Below are positions 29,201 to 39,458 of a DNA stretch of 61,376 nt, piece by piece. Numbering within the stretch: the stretch's first letter is position 1; each line of letters begins with the position of its first letter. Under the pieces are notes generated by a model. It saw nothing but the letters and a program-made list of their open reading frames with translations. It had not been told where the DNA came from and searched no databases. Source of the DNA: Chrysochromulina parva (Eukaryota; Haptophyta; Prymnesiales; Chrysochromulinaceae); NCBI GenBank assembly GCA_002887195.1, contig PJAB01000022.1, forward strand, positions 1 through 61,376, in the 5' to 3' direction. Made by a program: the position numbers and the translations under genes.

Positions 29201-32200
29201 AATGCGGTCGCCAAGATTAAAGGGCTGCAGTCGCAGGTGGACGAACTGACTGCGACAGTGCAGCATCTCGAGGCAACCAAGGAAGCAGCCGAGACGGCGC
29301 TATCGGCAGCGCAGGACGAGCTTCAAGCGGCGCGGGCTCAGGCAGCCGAGGCGGAGGGCCAGGCGGAGGCAGCACGATGGCAAATCGAGGAGGCCAAAGC
29401 GGAGGCCGAGGAGGCGCAGCGAGAGGCCGAGGAGGCACGCGAGCATACTGAGACGGTGCGGAAGCAACTGACCGAGGTGCAGGCGCAGCTGTTGGAGGCC
29501 AACACACGGCTGGAAGACATGACAAGCCGGCTGGAAGACATGACAAGCCAGGCGGAGAGTCTCGGGATGAAGTTGGCCGTGCTCAAGCAGGATGCGGATG
29601 CGCAGATGACTGCACAGAAGGAGGCGGCGGAGGCCGAGCTCGCGGCGGTGACGTTGCAATGGGAGCAACAGCGGGTGGAGGCAGAGCAGCGACTGGCGGC
29701 CGCGACCGAAGACGCCAGCACTCGCATGGCAGTGGAGTTGCAGCGCGAGGCGGCGGAGACGAAGGCGGAGGCGGCGGAGGCGAAGGCGGAGGCGGCGGAG
29801 GCGAAGGCGGAGGCGGCGGAGGCGAAGGCGGCCGCAGCAGAGGCGAAGGCGGCCGCAGCACAGGATGGCAGGGAGCAGGCGACGGAGCAGATGACGAAAG
29901 CGGTCGCCAAGGTCACGGAGCTGCAGTCGCAGGTGGGAGTGCTCGAGGCGCAAGTGGAACAGCTGCAACTCGAGCTGAGCGAGGCCGAGGCTGAGTCTGG
30001 CATCGAAATTCCCGCCGAGGATGCCCCAGATGGCGGCCCTGCCGTATCTGCCGTGCCCGCTCCCGTTTCGCGCACGGCGCCTCCGGGTGCGCCGACAGCC
30101 ATGTCGCTACACGACGAGTCGGACCAGCGTCCCCCGTCCAGCCGGCCTGCTGCTCCCGCTGCCTCCGCCCCCTCAGCCGAGGATGGATTCCTGGGAATGT
30201 GGGGCACACCTAGCCTGGCCTTGGGCGGCTCGGTGCTCGGGGGCTCGGTCTTCGGCGACGCGAGCTCGATGCTCGGCAGCCTGCAGGGCAGCCTTGCGGC
30301 GGCGGCGGCGGCGGCCGAGAAGACGGCCGTCGCGGGGCTCAAAGACGTGACGGCGTTCACCGAGACGGCTGTCACAGAGCTCAGCAACATCGCCAAAGAA
30401 GCGGAGATGTCCATCGCGCCGATGCCGCCATCCACCCCCAAGGGCCGCGGTGCCGGGAGAGGCCGTGGTGGCACCGGCACTGGTACCGGTAACGGCAAGA
30501 AGGCTCCCAAGACGGCGGCGACTCCCAAACCCACTGCCAACGAGGCGGTGGCCGCCGCCGAGCCGATAGCAAACGAAGTGGAGTTGGCGGCGTTGCGGGC
30601 ACGCGTGGCGACCCTCGATGGTGAGCTGAGCGCGCTGAGGGCGCGAGAGCGCGAGCGGCTCGAGGCGGCGGCGGCGGCGGCGGCCGTCGCCGCCACTTCG
30701 GCCGAAGCGTCCGCTGCCTCGGCCTCCGAGGCGGCGGCCGCTGCCTCGAGCGCGGACCCCAGCGCGTCCGACCACCGAGGCAGCGAGGACGCACAACTGA
30801 CGGCCGCCAAGGCAAAGGTCGATGCGCTGAGCCTGAGGCTCGAGGAGCAGCGATTGAGTGCCGACCGAAAGGTGGAAGAGATCGGCGCCCTCGCCAAGGC
30901 AAAGGTCGGCGCGCTGAGCCAACGGCTCGAGGAGCAGCGGCTGAGCGCCGAGAAAGCAGTGGAGGAGGTTCGCGCGCTGCTCGCGGCCGAGAAGCAGAGA
31001 TCGGAGGCGTCGCGCCGTGAGGTCGAGCAGGCGCGCTCGGCGGAGCGGTCGGCTCTCGAGGAGCGTGCTGCGGCGGCCGAGGAAGCTGCGAGCGCCGCCT
31101 TACAGCGCGCGGCTCAGGCAGTCGAGCTCGCCGACACCCGCAAGGCCAAACTCGCCGAGCTCACCGCCGAGCTCGATGCCGAGCGCGAGAAGGGGCAGGC
31201 GATGGCGCGTGAGGCGCGACAGAAGACAGACCTGTCGCTCAGCGTGGCGCAGGAGCTCGCGGAGGCGACTAGTCGCGCCGAGCAGGCCGAGGACGCGCGC
31301 CTGCAGGCCGAGAAGGCTGAGAAGAAGCTCCATCAGAAAGAGAAGAAGCTCCAGCAGCAGACGAGCGCCGAGCTCGAAGCGAGATTGAGCGAGCTCGAAG
31401 CGAGCCACGTGGCCCTATCCCAGGCGGAGCAGCGCGAGGCGGCGGCGGTAGCGGCGCAGCAGCAGCACGCGCTTGCACTTGGCGAGGCGACGAGGCGCGC
31501 GGATAAGCTCGCGAGCGAGCTCGAGGGGAGATTGAGCGAGCTCGAGGGGGTCCGTGAGGCCGCGGCCATCGCCGCCGAGGCTGCCGCCGCCGCCGAAAAG
31601 GCCCGCGTGCAGCAGGAGAAACAGGCGGCCGAGGCGACGCGAGCAAAGGAGGAGGCGCAGGCCGGCGCGGCGGCCGCCCTCGAGGAGACGTATGCGCTGC
31701 GTCGACAATGTGAGGCCCTCGAGGCGGCCGCCTCACGCGCGGAGAGCTTGATGAACCAGGCGGCGCTCTCACACGAGAATGCGCTGAGTGACACAATGGC
31801 GGAGCTCGCAGCTTCGCGGCGCGAGCTTGACTCGGCGCGCGCCGCGGCCGAAGAGGCGCGCGTGGCGGGCGCGGCGGCGGTGGCGGGCCTCGAGTCGAGC
31901 GCCCTCTCGCTCGAGATGGAGCTCGCGGAGCTTCGCGGCGCGCTCGAGGCAGCGACCCAGCAGCTCGAGGAGAGGGACGCGCGCGCCGCGCTGAGCACGA
32001 AGCGCGCTCTTGCGGAGCAGAAAGTGGCGATGGAGACAGGTCAGAAAGCGACGCGCGAGCTGCTGCAGGCGTGCGAGCTCGAGCGCGACCAGGCAGTCGC
32101 GCGCGCCCAGGCGGCCGAGGGACGGCTGGCGGCCGTGGCGACGACGGGCGGCAACGGAGGCGGCGGGGCACCCAGCGCCGCGGCCACCGCCCTTGCTGAG

Positions 32201-32725
32201 GCGGCGCGCTCGAAGATGGTGGCTATGAGGGCGAAGTGCATTTCACTACTCGAGGCCAAGGACGCCGAGATCGCACGGCTCGAGGCGAAGCTCGCAGCGG
32301 GGCTCTCGGCCGCCGCAAATGGCGAGGCGGCGGCGCAGGCCGAGGCCCTGGCCGTGCAGACGCCCGGAAATACGAATGGTGCGCCGCCACCGACACCGCC
32401 GACCGCGGTCGAAAAGGCGGTGGCCGCCGCCTCAGCGGCAGATGCGGAGTCGTTACGGCGTGAGCTCAAGGACGCGCAGCGCGCGCTGCGCGAGGCACGC
32501 CAGTCACTGAACTTCGCCCACTCGGAGGAAGGAAAGACGCACCTGAAGTCAGTGCTCGCCAAGTACATTGAGGTGGACGACGGAATCCTCAACAGCGACG
32601 GACCGTTCGAGGTGCTCTGCACGGTGCTCGGCTACTCGGCGGAAGAGAAACAGCGGATGGTCGCTGCACGACGCAGGAAAAAGGAAGCCTCTGCAGGGCT
32701 GTGGGGTAGGGTGGTCGGCTCTTGA
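26287..32725 (+). CDS. Giant coiled-coil golgin with GRIP-like C-terminus
   Basis: Exons 26287-27069 and 27143-32725 give 2121 residues. The start MSSWLSALGDVTTLGDFSLE resembles the N-termini of golgins. Nearly everything else is Ala/Glu-rich coiled coil, with short breaks such as the Pro/Gly linker around 30010-30540. The end, EGKTHLKSVLAKYIEV then VLCTVLGYSAEEKQRM, has the helix pattern of a GRIP domain, the module that binds Arl1 on trans-Golgi membranes. The motif AKIKxLQxQVDEL recurs near 27265, 29215 and in weaker form near 29910, suggesting internal duplication. About 14 perfect heptads lie at 28850-29140. Role inferred: Golgi tether. A generic flagellar coiled-coil protein is the alternative. 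Lower-confidence point: GRIP assignment. Confidence 0.75.
27070..27142 (+). other. Golgin intron, introner-like
   Basis: A 73-nt intron; donor AGG|GTGCGC, acceptor ATCAG|GTGCGC, so GGTGCGCG is present at both junctions. The first 27 nt resemble the start of exon 2 (GTGCGCTCGATACGGCG versus GTGCGCGCTCGAAACGGCG), a direct repeat of about 20 nt. It contains CCACTGATGACCT (27099-27111), and its 3' half aligns with kinase intron 1. Confidence 0.85.
28850..29143 (+). repeat. 21-bp minisatellite coding AEAAEAK heptads
   Basis: About 14 head-to-tail 21-bp units (GCGGAGGCGAAGGCCGAGGC type) in frame, each coding one AEAAEAK heptad; one unit codes EEK. A shorter run of the same unit occurs at 29752-29860, and a related AAKAEMEA/AAKVEMEA run at 27778-27930. 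The unit is exactly one coiled-coil heptad, so copy changes extend the helix without changing register. Confidence 0.95.
29511..29552 (+). repeat. 21-bp tandem duplication (RLEDMTS twice)
   Basis: CGGCTGGAAGACATGACAAG is immediately repeated, adding one heptad to the golgin coiled coil. This is a separate in-frame heptad gain from the main minisatellite. Confidence 0.85.
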
Positions 32726-33300
32726 CTGGCACCAGAGCCCGGTACCGCCTTAGGGACCGCCCCGAGATGTATACGGAGGCGAGAAGCGTTGCAGGGACGA
32801 TCCGCGTCGGCGTCTTCGCCGCGCCTCACGTCTCCACCCGTAACCGGCTACCGCGTCGGGTGTGTCGGCGACGCGACCCACAGTACTGTTGCGGTTCGGT
32901 CTCCACGGGCGTTACGGTGTATAGTCGCCGGGTAAGCGACTCTCCGGCGCGAGCCGGGCGCGCGGGCCGCGCGGCGCGTAGCATACGCGGTTACGGTGCG
33001 CGGTACCCCAACCCGGGTACCGTAGCATACGCGCGTAGCATACGCGGTTACCCCAACCGCGGCGGCGCGACCCGGATATGCGAGCTTGGCTTGGAGCTCA
33101 TACAGACGCCGCCGGGTCGCGCGGCTATATGTCGTGTTGTCTGGAACAATTATTTTGTACACCGTGGGAGTCTCAGTAACACGACTGATGAGGGTGGATC
33201 CGTTAAATGGGTTTGGCGGCCGACGTGCGCCCGCCGCGCCCACGTGCGGAAGCCGCGACGTCCGACGTGCGTGTGCTCCCGCGCTCTCTGTGCGCCCTCC
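32726..33300. other. Intergenic with GCGTAGCATACGCGGTTAC repeats
   Basis: Two perfect copies of GCGTAGCATACGCGGTTAC (32976-32994 and 33033-33051) plus a partial copy at 33021-33033, in a stretch rich in GTACC/CGGTA. The unit contains the palindrome GCGTAGCATACGC with two mismatches. Both flanking genes end here, so a promoter role is unlikely. Confidence 0.7.
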
Positions 33301-34095
33301 TCACTTCGGGTTATACTTGCCCTCCGCCTGGAATCGGAAGTAAAGTTCCATGCTGTCGGTCTCACGGATGCGCTCCCAGCCCGTCTCGGTGATGTGGTAG
33401 ATGCGCACGGTGCCGCCGGAGTAGGCGTCGCGGTGAGTCGCGGCAAAGATGGCCATCTCGGCGAGGTCGAAGGCCTGGTCGCTGGTGAGGTCGTACTTGT
33501 AGCCCGTATCGAGCACGCCGTACGCAAAGGTGGAACCCGAACCGACGCTGAAGATCTTGCCAGGGCAGCGCTGGCCATCCGAGTCGACGTAAAAGATCTG
33601 CGGCCCCGTCTTGTCCCACCCACAGATCATCGTGCCCATCGATAGGCCATAGTTCTTGTACTGGTAGGTGATGTTGGAAAGGATCTTGGAGGCGCCGGCG
33701 ACCGAGATGCGCTCCTTGTGGTCGAGCTCGAAGAGGCGGCAGCGCATGCCCAGGTAACGCTCCCAGTACGAGCAGTCCGCAGCGCCGCCCGCCATCGTGC
33801 CAAGCAAGAAGGGATTGATCTCAATCACCTTCTTGACCGTCTGCGAGGCAATGTATGCGCCCGACGAGGCGCGAGAGTCGACGGCGACGACGACACCGCC
33901 CTTGTACTTGAAGGCGAGCGTAGTGGTGCCATGCAGCATCTTGATGAACTGGTCAGCGCCAGCGCATCGCTCCATCGGGTTGGGCAGCAGCGGCTCGGGC
34001 GCGAGCGCCTCAGCGGCCATCGCAAATTCGTCAGGCTGCTCGCCTGGCAGCGCTGCGCGGTAGGAGAGCGGCGTGCCGTAGGCGGCTGAGAACAT
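33301..34095 (-). CDS. PSMB5: 20S proteasome subunit beta type-5
   Basis: Chymotrypsin-like catalytic subunit of the 20S proteasome. The 264-residue form starts at 34095 ([16 protein letters not shown]). Residues 1-56 are the propeptide; cleavage after LHG frees Thr57 ([17 protein letters not shown]), giving mature Thr1, Asp17 and Lys33 at the expected positions. [37 protein letters not shown] and [14 protein letters not shown] are beta5-specific. An in-frame ATG at 34242 would add 49 basic residues overlapping the promoter of the next gene; I consider it less likely. ATGs of this gene and ATIC are 162 bp apart. Confidence 0.95.
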   Translation of the reverse strand: MFSAAYGTPLSYRAALPGEQPDEFAMAAEALAPEPLLPNPMERCAGADQFIKMLHGTTTLAFKYKGGVVVAVDSRASSGAYIASQTVKKVIEINPFLLGTMAGGAADCSYWERYLGMRCRLFELDHKERISVAGASKILSNITYQYKNYGLSMGTMICGWDKTGPQIFYVDSDGQRCPGKIFSVGSGSTFAYGVLDTGYKYDLTSDQAFDLAEMAIFAATHRDAYSGGTVRIYHITETGWERIRETDSMELYFRFQAEGKYNPK

Positions 34096-34257
34096 GGCTT
34101 CAGGCAGCCAGCGCGATCGGCGCGGGCGGACAGCGAAGGCGGCGGCCCTTGGTGAAGAAGAAGTGCGACGTGTGAATTGGGGAAACAGGGGCTCGAAAGT
34201 CGCGCAACGCGGACTTGCACGTGCCGAGATCGATCTCTTCATCGGCCTGGAGTAAAG
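34096..34257. promoter_or_regulatory. Shared divergent promoter of proteasome beta5 and ATIC
   Basis: Only about 160 bp separate the two ATGs, so both housekeeping genes must start transcription from this span. I see no TATA box. Assignment rests on gene spacing alone. Confidence 0.5.
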
Positions 34258-36066
34258 ATGGCGGACGCGACGCCACCACCGACGACTCCCTTCTCAGTGC
34301 GCCGCGCGCTGCTCTCCGTATCCGACAAGGCGGGGCTCATCGAGCTCGCAACTGCGCTCGCGAAGCACGGCGTCGAGATGCTGTCCACTGGCGGCACCGC
34401 CAAGGCCATCCGCGAGGCAGGGCTGCCAGTCAAGGACGTGTCCGAGTTCACAAACTCGCCCGAGATCATGGACGGCCGCGTCAAGACCCTGCATCCGCGC
34501 GTGCACGGCGGCATCCTCATGCGCGAGCTTCCCGGCTTTGAAGACGATAAGCAGCTCGAGCAGATCGGCGGCGCGCCCATCGACCTTGTCGTGGTCAACC
34601 TGTACCCGTTCAGCGCGACCGTGGCCAAGGGCGCACCGTACGACGAATGCGTGGAGAACATCGACATCGGCGGGCCCACGATGGTGCGCGCCGCGGCCAA
34701 GAACCACGCGCGTGTGAGCGTTGTGGTGCAGCCAGCCGACTATGCTGCCATCATCGCGTCGCTGCCGGCGGGGCCGACGCTTGAGGAGCGCAAGCGGCTG
34801 GCGGCCCGCGCCTTCTCGCACACGGCCACATACGATGAGGGTGTTGCCACCTGGTTCCAGGGCCAAACGGGCACCGGCCGCAACGGCGTCACCACCCTCA
34901 AGTACGGCTGCAACCCGCAACAGAAGCCTGCAAGTGTGCGCGGCCTTCTCTCGCCCTCGGGCCCGCAGCCGATGCCCTTTGATGTGCTCTCGGGCGTGCC
35001 CGGCTGGATCAATCTGCTTGATGCGCTCAACGCGTGGCAGCTCGTGCGCGAGCTTGCGGTGGCTACCGGACTGCCCGCCGCGGCCTCGTTTAAGCACGTC
35101 TCGCCGGCGGGCGCCGCCGTGTACGCGCCCGTTAGTGAGGAGATGCTCGCCGTGTACGAGGCGACCGGCAAGGACCTCTCGCCCACTGCCATTGCGTACC
35201 TGCGCTCGCGCCAGGCGGATCCTCTCTGCTCCTTTGGCGACTTTGTCGCCATCTCGGGTGTTGTCGACCTGTCGACTGCGCAGCTGCTCAAGATCGAGGT
35301 CTCGGATGGCATCATCGCCGGCGGCTTCGAGCCAGCCGCTCTCGAGATCCTGCGCGCCAAGAAGAATGGCGCATACATTGTGCTGCAGGCCGACCCGGCC
35401 TTCGAGCCGCCGCTCTTCGAGGAGCGCACCGTCTTTGGTGTCAAGATGGTGCAGCGGCGCGCGGCCGAGGCGGTGAGCGACGCGACGCTGACCAATGTGG
35501 TGACGAGCCTCAAGGAGCTGCCCGCCGAGGCGAAGCGCGACCTCCTCGTCGCCCAGATCGCCATCAAATACACGCAGTCTAATTCGGTCGGGTACGCGAA
35601 GGACGGTCAGATGGTGGGCGTTGGTGCGGGCCAGCAGAGCCGCGTCGACTGCGTCAAGCTTGCAGGTCGTAAGGTGGAGACGTGGTATCTGCGCCAACAC
35701 CCCAAGGTGCGTGCCCTCAAGTTCAAGGAAGGCGTCAAGCGGCAGGAGCGCATCAACGCGCGCGTGCGCTACATCGAGGGCGACATGCCCCCAACCGAGT
35801 ATGCGATGTGGAAGGCGCAGTTCGACGAGGAGCCCGAGCCTCTCACGCTCTCCGAAAAGGCCGAGTTCATGCAGACGCTCACCGGAGTCTCGCTCGCCTC
35901 GGACGCCTTCTTCCCCTTCCGTGACTCGATCGACGTGGCCTCCACTCGTGGCGTCTCCTACGTCGTCGCTGCAGGCGGCTCCGTGGCCGACGAAGAGGTG
36001 ATCGCCGCCGCCAACGAGTACAAGATGGCGATGGCCTTCTCTGGCCTTCGCCTCTTCCACCACTAA
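34258..36066 (+). CDS. ATIC: Bifunctional AICAR transformylase/IMP cyclohydrolase
   Basis: Carries out the last two steps of de novo purine synthesis, AICAR to FAICAR to IMP. 602 residues, one exon. The IMP cyclohydrolase domain (about 10-200) begins [17 protein letters not shown] and has [31 protein letters not shown] and [18 protein letters not shown]. The transformylase domain follows, with [12 protein letters not shown], the catalytic Lys-His in [15 protein letters not shown], and [20 protein letters not shown]. The end GLRLFHH is typical. The domain order and length match the animal/fungal type of bifunctional enzyme. The ATG at 34258 is the first that fits the family; longer in-frame extension is not protein-like. 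Confidence 0.96.
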   Translation: MADATPPPTTPFSVRRALLSVSDKAGLIELATALAKHGVEMLSTGGTAKAIREAGLPVKDVSEFTNSPEIMDGRVKTLHPRVHGGILMRELPGFEDDKQLEQIGGAPIDLVVVNLYPFSATVAKGAPYDECVENIDIGGPTMVRAAAKNHARVSVVVQPADYAAIIASLPAGPTLEERKRLAARAFSHTATYDEGVATWFQGQTGTGRNGVTTLKYGCNPQQKPASVRGLLSPSGPQPMPFDVLSGVPGWINLLDALNAWQLVRELAVATGLPAAASFKHVSPAGAAVYAPVSEEMLAVYEATGKDLSPTAIAYLRSRQADPLCSFGDFVAISGVVDLSTAQLLKIEVSDGIIAGGFEPAALEILRAKKNGAYIVLQADPAFEPPLFEERTVFGVKMVQRRAAEAVSDATLTNVVTSLKELPAEAKRDLLVAQIAIKYTQSNSVGYAKDGQMVGVGAGQQSRVDCVKLAGRKVETWYLRQHPKVRALKFKEGVKRQERINARVRYIEGDMPPTEYAMWKAQFDEEPEPLTLSEKAEFMQTLTGVSLASDAFFPFRDSIDVASTRGVSYVVAAGGSVADEEVIAAANEYKMAMAFSGLRLFHH

Positions 36067-36724
36067 CCATCGTGTGCACCAGTCGGCCGTGTGGGTGGCT
36101 CGCCATGCCTACGCCATGCAATGCTGTGGCCCGGGGCTCGAGCATCTCCTCTCGATATGCACATCCCCGACTCGAGCTCGAAAAGTGAGCTGAGGCTAAC
36201 ATCCATCGGCAGGTCGTACATTAGGTCGGGGGGGGGGGAGGCGGGAGGGGAAATCCGAATAAGTGTCTGAAGGCACCAGTGGCGTGCATAGACGTGGAAG
36301 GCAAATTTGGGCGGTGAGGGGCCCACCGTGATTTTTTCTTGACACGGTTTTGTTGCTCGATGAATTTCGACGGAGACTCGCCGGACCCGCCGGCCGCGGC
36401 GCCGGGGCCGGAGCCTGCGCGAGCCGCGGACCGGGGCCGGAGCCGCGGGATCGGCATCCGGGATACACGATAGGATTATGTTAGGATTCTTAGGCTCAGC
36501 CTTACGTGTTACGAGGCTCGCCGGGGACGCACGCCGGCCGGGACCGCGCGGGGTCCGGGTCGAGGTCCGGGCGGGACGGAGGACGGTCGTACAGCCGAGC
36601 GCTCGTAGCGTGTCGTCGGAGTATCGTCGGAGCCGCGACCGCCGAGCGGGGCGAGCGCGCCGGCGAGCTCCGTAACAGTTCAAAACACACAACAGCGATT
36701 AAACAGCGATGCGCGGCATACGTA
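36067..36724. other. Intergenic with G-run
   Basis: About 660 bp between convergent genes. An 11-base G run at 36228-36238 is followed by AGGCGGGAGGGG, a candidate G-quadruplex. Otherwise GC-rich, no gene seen. Confidence 0.55.
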
Positions 36725-39085
36725 CTAACTTGAATTGCTACGCATACTTCGCCCTCTCCGCTGCCCGTGGAGAAGCTTTTGCTGACGCACCGCGTCCTGA
36801 TGACGCTTTTTGTACGCCGACCGAGCGTCGCGCCGCCCCGCGACCCAGTTCTCACGCAAATCCTCCTCCGATGCCTTGCGCATGAACGCCTGCATGGGCG
36901 GGGCTGCCCAAACCTCCGCTGTCGTCCACGGAGCCGTGCTGTCGAAAGAGGGAGCGGCAAAGGCCTCGGAGATAGCAGGAGTGGCCAGTGTCGTTGCTGC
37001 CTCGCCGCCGTCGAACGCACCCCCAAATGAGAAGCCACTGCCCATGAGCGAGAAACCGGCGGTACTCGCTGCGCCGAGGAAGAGTGATCGGAGTGAGCCA
37101 CCTCCTTTCACATCGACAATCTTCGACGCGCCGGATCCTGCGGAGTCGCTGCAACCTTTGCCGTGGCCGTCGCCAGCATCGTCGTCATAACTAACCCCAT
37201 CGCCATCGCCATCGCCACTAGGCTTGTCCTCACATTCTGGTTGAGGTTCGGCCTTGCCACCCTTGGCCTTCTTCTTGGGCGGCTCCGGTTTCGGCTCTGG
37301 CTCCGGCTCTGGTTCGGGCTTCGGCTCCTTGGCGCGGGTTGAGCGCCGGGCTCCGACAGCAGCAACTTCCTTGCGCTTAGGCGGCACGTTAGCGTCGGGG
37401 CCCTGATGCGTTGGTCCGGAAGCCGAGCTGCTTCGCAGGCTGGCCGGGGCCTCCTCAACCGGCGATGCTGCCTTTTGCTTCCCCTTTGGCGGCTCCTTGG
37501 CCTTCTTCGCCTTGGGCGGCTCCTCGGCCTCGGACCTACCCGACGACAGCACCGCCTTTTGCTTGCCGACACCTGATAAGTGTGGAAACTCAAAGGGCTC
37601 GGGTTCGTCAATGACCGCAGACGGGTCGAAACGAGCCCCGACTTGCCAGACTTTCGAGCTTGCCCACTGGCCGTATCGTGCCTTTCGCTCCTCGGCCGCC
37701 TGCTCTGCCACAGTGAGCGTACGGCTGCGCTCAACGGGCGCCGCGGCGGTGCCAACGATCCCGCCACCAGCGCTCCCGCTGCCGCTGCTCGGCGTGCCCT
37801 TTCTGACGCCTCTAGGCGCCTCTGGACTTGGCTGATCGCTTAGAGGCCGCTTGGTCGGCGCTCCCTTGTCGCCGGTCGCCGGCTTGATGGCCTTGGCGGC
37901 TGGCTTGGGACGTAGAAGGGAGGCGAGCACACTGAGTGCCATGTCTGTTTCTTCAGTGGTGATGCCTTCGTCGTCTCCATAATGCTCATCCGCCTTGCCC
38001 TCCGCCTCTGCGTTTTCGTCCGCCTCTGCCTCCTCCTCCTCCCGCTGCTCCTCCTCCTCCCGCTCGTCCACCTGCTCGTCCTCCTCGTCCTCCTCTCCCT
38101 GATCAACCCATGGCTGTGCTGTGTCGTCCTCGCTCTCCTCGGCCTCCCGCGCGTCGTCCTCGTCTTCCTCGTCGTCCTCAGCATTTTCCTCAAACTCCCG
38201 GCCTCTGCCGACTGCGCCCAGAACTGCACCGCGCACAACCCCAAACGCGCGCCGGGCTGGAAGCGCTGCTGCGAGCAGTTGCACGTCCAGACCCGCCGCT
38301 TCCGCCAACTCCTCATCGAGCTCAGCTGCCAGATCGGCGCGAAGGAGGCTACGGTTGATGGCTGCCTTCGGCGCGGCCAACCGGCTCGAAGTGGGCTTCA
38401 GAGCACTCTTCAGTGGTGGCGCAGTCTCGAGTCTCACGCTCTTCATGTCTCGCCGCTGCACCGTTGCTGTTACTGCCGCCTCCAGCTCCTCCTCATCCTC
38501 TGACGTTGCTGCGTGTGGCTGCTGGGACTGTGAATGTGAAGTTGCCGATGGTTTATGCAAAGGTCCGCCTTTCGGTGACCAGCAATGCTGGTTAGTGACG
38601 CCGGGTTTCACGACAATCAGCGGCGCCGCGTAGCCACGTCGCACGGAGAGCTCCGTCCATTCGGATGCAGGCGCAGTCGCCCCTTGCCATTCAGGGACAG
38701 CGGCCAACTTCTCAGCTGTATCGACCTCGGCCTGCAGTCGCTCATCCCATTCGGCCTGCAGTCGCTCGAGATAGCTTGGGCGAGCTTGTGCAACCGTCAG
38801 CTGGCGGCCGCGCCACTTTGCCCGTGCGTAATCCTTCAAGCACTTGTTGACCTGCTCATCAGTAGCTTCGAGACTGACGTATGCGAAGCCCCTGCAACCT
38901 GCCGTCTCAGCGTCGCGAACGAGCTCGACAGTGCGCACCTTGCCAAACGGCGCAAACAGCTGAGCCACGTCTGTCTCTAGCACGTCAGGCGAAAGGCCGC
39001 CAACGTGCAGCCGACGCGTCGATGAGCGCTCGGCACCAGCATCGCCGAGCGCGACCATCCTCAGCGTCGTGGATACGATCGACAC
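36725..39085 (-). CDS. NOL8-like nucleolar RNA-binding protein
   Basis: 786 residues. One RRM at about 24-105: RRLHVGGLSPDVLETDVAQL (RNP2), RGFAYVSLE (RNP1), followed by KWRGRQLTVAQARPSYLERL, the extended helix that marks the NOL8 group. The middle is highly acidic (DDEEDEDDAREAEESEDD) and then basic/Pro-rich with nuclear-localisation-like KPEPPKKKAKGGK. The C-terminus (AFMRKASEEDLRENWVAGRR, then DARSAYKKRHQDAVRQQKLL) matches the short conserved tail of NOL8. In animals NOL8 acts in pre-rRNA processing; nucleolar role inferred. ATGs at 39085 and 39058 are both possible. Confidence 0.75.
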   Translation of the reverse strand: MSIVSTTLRMVALGDAGAERSSTRRLHVGGLSPDVLETDVAQLFAPFGKVRTVELVRDAETAGCRGFAYVSLEATDEQVNKCLKDYARAKWRGRQLTVAQARPSYLERLQAEWDERLQAEVDTAEKLAAVPEWQGATAPASEWTELSVRRGYAAPLIVVKPGVTNQHCWSPKGGPLHKPSATSHSQSQQPHAATSEDEEELEAAVTATVQRRDMKSVRLETAPPLKSALKPTSSRLAAPKAAINRSLLRADLAAELDEELAEAAGLDVQLLAAALPARRAFGVVRGAVLGAVGRGREFEENAEDDEEDEDDAREAEESEDDTAQPWVDQGEEDEEDEQVDEREEEEQREEEEAEADENAEAEGKADEHYGDDEGITTEETDMALSVLASLLRPKPAAKAIKPATGDKGAPTKRPLSDQPSPEAPRGVRKGTPSSGSGSAGGGIVGTAAAPVERSRTLTVAEQAAEERKARYGQWASSKVWQVGARFDPSAVIDEPEPFEFPHLSGVGKQKAVLSSGRSEAEEPPKAKKAKEPPKGKQKAASPVEEAPASLRSSSASGPTHQGPDANVPPKRKEVAAVGARRSTRAKEPKPEPEPEPEPKPEPPKKKAKGGKAEPQPECEDKPSGDGDGDGVSYDDDAGDGHGKGCSDSAGSGASKIVDVKGGGSLRSLFLGAASTAGFSLMGSGFSFGGAFDGGEAATTLATPAISEAFAAPSFDSTAPWTTAEVWAAPPMQAFMRKASEEDLRENWVAGRRDARSAYKKRHQDAVRQQKLLHGQRRGRSMRSNSS

Positions 39086-39458
39086 GTCGCCCGCAACTTT
39101 TGGGATTCTTGTGAACAGCGAAACGAGACTCCGAGAAGACCTGCAACCAAATCTTCATTTTCTGTGAAGACACGACTCGCCCGCTGCTGAAGACGCACGA
39201 TAAATGGTTGTCTGTTGTTTCTGTATGGACTTGACTTGACTTGAAGCGCCGTGTAGACCGTGCGTTCGATGCAATCCTCGATGCGCGCCTGTCTGTGTGA
39301 TTTCTAACACACGACTCGGAGTAAAAAGTAATCGCGCGATCTTGCCGTTCCAAAAGCAAGCGCTTATATATTTTCATCCTCAACGCGCGCGCGCGAATTA
39401 TTGGCCTTCGACGCGAAGAGGCGTTCGTGCGACATCAGTCATCCAGTCCACTTGCATT
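39086..39458. other. Divergent intergenic between NOL8-like and F-box genes
   Basis: About 370 bp, relatively AT-rich, with GACTTGACTTGAA near 39231 as a small direct repeat and CGCGCGCGCG near 39388. It should contain promoters for both genes; no box recognised. Confidence 0.45.

Noticed and set aside
28121..29280. Long open frames on the minus strand opposite the golgin (Leu/Arg-rich and Ala/Ser-rich)
   Set aside because: They mirror the 21-bp repeat in other frames; the plus frame has the coiled-coil pattern, the intron and the GRIP-like end.
34294..36063. Open frame of about 589 codons opposite ATIC
   Set aside because: GC-rich third positions leave the antisense frame open; the plus frame is an unmistakable ATIC.
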